This document shows positions 25,558-28,849 of a stretch of DNA of 28,849 nucleotides, piece after piece. The stretch is from NCBI GenBank assembly GCA_023453125.1, contig JAEXUB010000044.1, positions 1 through 28,849 of the forward strand, read 5' to 3'. Numbering within the stretch: position 1 is the first letter of the stretch; the number at the start of each line of letters is the position of its first letter. The translations under genes were made by a program, and so were the position numbers. Origin of the DNA: Bacteroidota bacterium (GTDB taxonomy: Bacteria; Bacteroidota; Ignavibacteria; Ignavibacteriales; Melioribacteraceae). The notes beneath the pieces were generated by a model. The model saw only the letters and a list, made by a program, of their open reading frames with translations, was not told the DNA's origin and ran no database searches.

Positions 25558-25855
25558 CTCAACGCTCCTCATCTTATAAACCGGGATTATATATTGACTA
25601 AAATAACTCTTTGGAATTAAATAATCAGAAAAGGAAACTGGAAATATTCAGGAATGAAGGAAAGAGAATATATTTTAATGGAGTTAAATAGAGGATTGGC
25701 ATAGAAAATAGACTGGACCGCAGTTCAAATCGCAATCAATAATATTGGTTGAATTTACCCTCAAAATTAGATATTTTGCTTCTGGGTTAAATGAATTCAT
25801 AAAATATTACTGTCTTGAAGTAATTCTTCAAAGAATCAATTCTGAGAGAATCTTT
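25558..25855. other. Non-coding junction between the peptidase and the helicase
   Basis: About 300 nt carry both divergent 5' regions. The stretch is AT-rich with scattered A and T runs. I saw no tRNA, no long inverted repeat and no convincing gene. A GTTCAAATC stretch near 25724 resembles a tRNA T-loop, but its flanks do not pair. Promoters for both genes should lie here but none stands out. Confidence 0.5.
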
Positions 25856-28849
25856 ATGCCTAAAATTTTTGATAATATTGAAAATTATTTTGCTCAAGGA
25901 CTTAAAGATACGATGGAGGTGTCCTACAGATCAGATTTCTGTGTGGGATATTTCAATTTACGTGGTTGGAAAGAAGTCGCTTCAAAGGTAGATGCCTGGG
26001 AGGGGGGAGAGGAAAACTGCTGCCGGTTACTTGTTGGAATGCAGAAGAATGATGATGATCTTGTACGTGACTATCTTTCGAAGTCAGAAGAAGATGTTGT
26101 AGATAATGCATATGCAATAAAGGCAAAGAAAGAATTAGCTCAAAGATTTAAAGATCAATTGACTTATGGAATTCCAACTGAAACAGATGAAATAGCATTA
26201 AGAAAACTTTCAAAACAAATTAAGGCTAAAAAGGTTGTTGTAAAACTTTTTTTAAAGCACTATCTACATGCCAAGCTGTATTTGCTTTTCAGAAACGATA
26301 AAATTAACCCGATAGTCGGATATCTCGGGAGTAGTAATCTTACCCTGGCCGGTTTATCAAAACAAGGGGAGCTCAACGTTGACGTCTTAGAACACGATGC
26401 CGCTTTAAAACTGGCAAAATGGTTTAATGACAGATGGGATGAAAGATGGTGTATTGATATTTCTACAGAATTAGCTGAAATTATAGATACCAGCTGGGCG
26501 GCCGAAAAACTGTATCATCCTTACCACATTTACTTAAAAATGGCATACCATCTTTCTTCTGAGGCTCGCTTCGGAATAAATGAATTCAAGATTCCACGTG
26601 TTTTTCAAAATGAGCTGTTAGAATTTCAGCAAAAGGCAGTTTTAATTGCCGCTCACCACCTGAATAAAAGGGAAGGAGTGATTGTTGGTGATGTAGTGGG
26701 TTTGGGAAAAACAATAATAGCCAGTGCACTGGCCAAGATATTTGAAGATGACTTCTTTTTAGAAACTCTGATAATTTGCCCCAAAAACCTTGTTGATATG
26801 TGGGCGGGATATAAACATAAGTATCAATTAAGGGCAGATATCCTATCTCTCTCAATGGTTCAGTCAAAATTACCGGATCTTCGCCGTTATCGAATAGTAC
26901 TTATAGATGAGAGTCATAATTTAAGAAATAGGGATAGAAGCAGATATAGAGTTATTAAGGATTATATTCAAAGAAATGCCAGTAAAGTAATAATGCTTAC
27001 GGCAACTCCTTACAACAAATCCTATATAGACTTAGCAAATCAATTAAGACTTTTTATTGAAGAGGATAAAGATCTTGGAATATCTCCCGAAAGGTACATT
27101 GAAGAAATAGGAGGGGCGGTCGAATTTCAGGCAAGACACCAAACTACACCAAGGACCTTGCTTGCCTTTGAGAAAAGTGATTATGCAGATGACTGGCGAG
27201 AATTGATGAGATTATTCCTGGTAAGGCGAACCAGAAGTTTCATTAAAAACAATTATGCACAAACCGATCCCGTTAACGGTAGAAAATTTCTTGTTTTTGC
27301 CGATGGGAGAAAGTCCTATTTCCCGGATCGCATACCTAAAAAGGTTGAATATCCCTTTGACACAGAGGATCCCAATGATCAATACGCTAAGCTTTATACC
27401 GACAAGGTAGTAGCGACTATAAATTCACTCAACTTACCAAGATATGGATTAGCAAATTATCTTTTCGAAAAGTCAAAATTAACCCCCACGCACGATGAAG
27501 TTAATATTATTGATAACCTATCACGGGCGGGCAAACGGTTAATGGGATTTGCCAGGACCAACTTGTTTAAGCGTCTTGAAAGCAGCGGACATTCGTTTCT
27601 TCTGTCAATCAGTCGTCATATATTGCGAAATTACTTATTTATTTATGCTATTGAGAATAATCTACCATTTCCAATCGGCGGGCAGGAGGCAAATTCTCTT
27701 GATGAATTTTTGGAAGACAAAGACACGGAAACTTTTTATGATGAAGAGAATAAGATAAGACTATTAATTGAACATTCTGATTATATGGAATTGGCGGCTG
27801 ACATCTACCATGCTTTCCAGGGGCATTTGAAAAACCGATTTGACTGGATAAGAGCTGAATTGTTTAATCATGATTTAAAAGAAAATCTTATGGAAGACAG
27901 TAAAAAGTTAATTGGAATATTAAAACTGGGGAAAGATTGGAGTCCAACCGAAGACAGGCAATTAAACGCTTTATATGAACTTTGCGCAAAAAAGCATAAA
28001 AATGAAAAAATACTTGTTTTTACTCAGTTTGCAGATACCGCCTATTATCTCTACAACGAACTTTTAAATAGGGGAATTGACAAATTATATTGTGTTACGG
28101 GTGATTCCGAAAACCCTACAGATGCGGCACATCGATTTTCGCCAATTAGTAATGAACAAAACCATTTGAAGGGTACCGACAAAGAAATAAGAGTACTGAT
28201 TTCGACTGACGTACTGAGCGAAGGACAAAATTTACAGGACGCTCATATAGTGCTTAATTATGACCTCCCCTGGGCAATTATAAGGCTTATACAAAGAGCC
28301 GGACGAGTTGACAGAATAGGACAGGAAAACGACAAGATTTTATGCTATTCTTTTTTACCCGAAGATGGAATTGAGAACATTATTAAATTAAGAAAGAGGT
28401 TATCTCAAAGAATTCACGAAAATGCCGAAGTGGTTGGTTCCGACGAGACATTTTTTGATGGAGATCCGATAAATATAAACGATTTATATAATGAGAAGGC
28501 CGGTGTATTGGATGACGACGACGATAACGAAGTAGATTTGGCTTCGTACGCTTACCAAATCTGGAAAAACGCTGTGGATGAGGACCCCGAATTATTAAAA
28601 TCAATTCCCGACCTCCCAAATGTTGTATATGCTACGAAACCAAATACAACCAAACAGATTGCCGATGATGGAGTGATTGTATATACCAAAACCTATGACG
28701 ATAATGACATTCTTGCGTTGGTAGATAAGAAAGGGGAGATTGTAACGCAATCCCAGTATACGATTTTAAAAACCGCCGAATGCGATTCAAAAACAAACAC
28801 TCTGGCAAAGATGGATAACCACCATAAGCTAGTTGAGAGAGCTATGGCG
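25856..28849 (+). CDS. PLD-SNF2 fusion helicase, probable defence gene (partial at window edge)
   Basis: The frame is open from the ATG to the last base (998 codons) without a stop, so the 3' end is missing. Residues about 1-200 form a phospholipase-D-like domain with His138-x-Lys140 and GSSNL (Asn161); the Asp normally found five residues after the Lys is Phe145, so the HKD motif is reduced. A SNF2-type helicase follows: Walker A GLGKT (Lys285), DESH (351-354), LTATP (from Leu381), STDVLSEGQNLQ and QRAGRVDRIGQ (813-823). A stretch near 890 is acidic (LDDDDDNEVD). Such fusions occur in restriction and defence islands; DISARM uses separate PLD and SNF2 proteins. Translocation on DNA with PLD-mediated cleavage or binding is inferred. 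A weak GAGAGAA precedes the start. Confidence 0.85.
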   Translation, partial: MPKIFDNIENYFAQGLKDTMEVSYRSDFCVGYFNLRGWKEVASKVDAWEGGEENCCRLLVGMQKNDDDLVRDYLSKSEEDVVDNAYAIKAKKELAQRFKDQLTYGIPTETDEIALRKLSKQIKAKKVVVKLFLKHYLHAKLYLLFRNDKINPIVGYLGSSNLTLAGLSKQGELNVDVLEHDAALKLAKWFNDRWDERWCIDISTELAEIIDTSWAAEKLYHPYHIYLKMAYHLSSEARFGINEFKIPRVFQNELLEFQQKAVLIAAHHLNKREGVIVGDVVGLGKTIIASALAKIFEDDFFLETLIICPKNLVDMWAGYKHKYQLRADILSLSMVQSKLPDLRRYRIVLIDESHNLRNRDRSRYRVIKDYIQRNASKVIMLTATPYNKSYIDLANQLRLFIEEDKDLGISPERYIEEIGGAVEFQARHQTTPRTLLAFEKSDYADDWRELMRLFLVRRTRSFIKNNYAQTDPVNGRKFLVFADGRKSYFPDRIPKKVEYPFDTEDPNDQYAKLYTDKVVATINSLNLPRYGLANYLFEKSKLTPTHDEVNIIDNLSRAGKRLMGFARTNLFKRLESSGHSFLLSISRHILRNYLFIYAIENNLPFPIGGQEANSLDEFLEDKDTETFYDEENKIRLLIEHSDYMELAADIYHAFQGHLKNRFDWIRAELFNHDLKENLMEDSKKLIGILKLGKDWSPTEDRQLNALYELCAKKHKNEKILVFTQFADTAYYLYNELLNRGIDKLYCVTGDSENPTDAAHRFSPISNEQNHLKGTDKEIRVLISTDVLSEGQNLQDAHIVLNYDLPWAIIRLIQRAGRVDRIGQENDKILCYSFLPEDGIENIIKLRKRLSQRIHENAEVVGSDETFFDGDPININDLYNEKAGVLDDDDDNEVDLASYAYQIWKNAVDEDPELLKSIPDLPNVVYATKPNTTKQIADDGVIVYTKTYDDNDILALVDKKGEIVTQSQYTILKTAECDSKTNTLAKMDNHHKLVERAMA

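Noticed and set aside
25721..25735. T-loop-like GTTCAAATC suggesting a tRNA remnant or attachment site
   Set aside because: The flanking bases do not pair as a T stem, no acceptor strand is present, and no second copy was seen in the window.
1..28849. CRISPR arrays, insertion sequences, integrases, rRNA genes
   Set aside because: No regularly spaced direct repeats, transposase or integrase motifs, or rRNA sequence were seen when reading both strands.

Overview
The window looks like the chromosome of a Gram-negative bacterium of the Bacteroidota/Chlorobi assemblage, most plausibly an Ignavibacteria-like lineage. This is inferred from several gene types together: a UvrA with a degraded first zinc knuckle, a compact MlaE-MlaF-MlaD operon, a TonB-receptor-like outer-membrane barrel, a class II photolyase, many secreted periplasmic proteins and frequent TTG/GTG starts. 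No rRNA or other decisive taxonomic marker is present, so the assignment is not firm.

Layout. Positions 1-96 hold the 3' end of a gene cut by the window edge. From 206 to 4024 there is a plus-strand run: a secreted TraB/TIKI-like protein, an HSL-family esterase, a small membrane protein, a cupin and an acyltransferase-3 membrane protein. Two convergent genes of unknown function follow (4218-5104). Then come an ABC exporter pair (5270-7026), a LolA-like periplasmic protein, a YraN-type nuclease-fold protein and the lipid-transport operon mlaE-mlaF-mlaD, closed by a hairpin (10811-10835). A stand-alone receiver protein and a large acyl-activating/ACP/acyltransferase fusion come next, closed by a strong terminator at 14027-14062.

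Positions 14146-19304 hold a DNA-repair group (uvrA, an EVE-domain protein and a class II photolyase), followed by a small membrane protein overlapping the photolyase. The next block mixes strands: HU (minus), a TonB-receptor-like protein (plus) and a TrmH/SpoU RNA methyltransferase (minus) whose end overlaps the receptor gene. Around 22700-23110 there is tRNA-Thr(TGT), preceded by a duplicated 19-nt copy of its own 5' end and two small hairpins, and followed by a terminator and a dense palindromic element. A DnaQ-like exonuclease and an M61 peptidase lie on the minus strand.

The right end (25856 to the edge) is the most unusual part. One long open frame of 998 codons, cut by the window, fuses an N-terminal phospholipase-D-like domain to a complete SNF2-type helicase. 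The DNA there looks AT-richer than the left part and has a different codon flavour. This probably marks the edge of a defence or other accessory island continuing beyond the window. The rest of the window reads as ordinary chromosomal genes for envelope lipids, transport and DNA repair.
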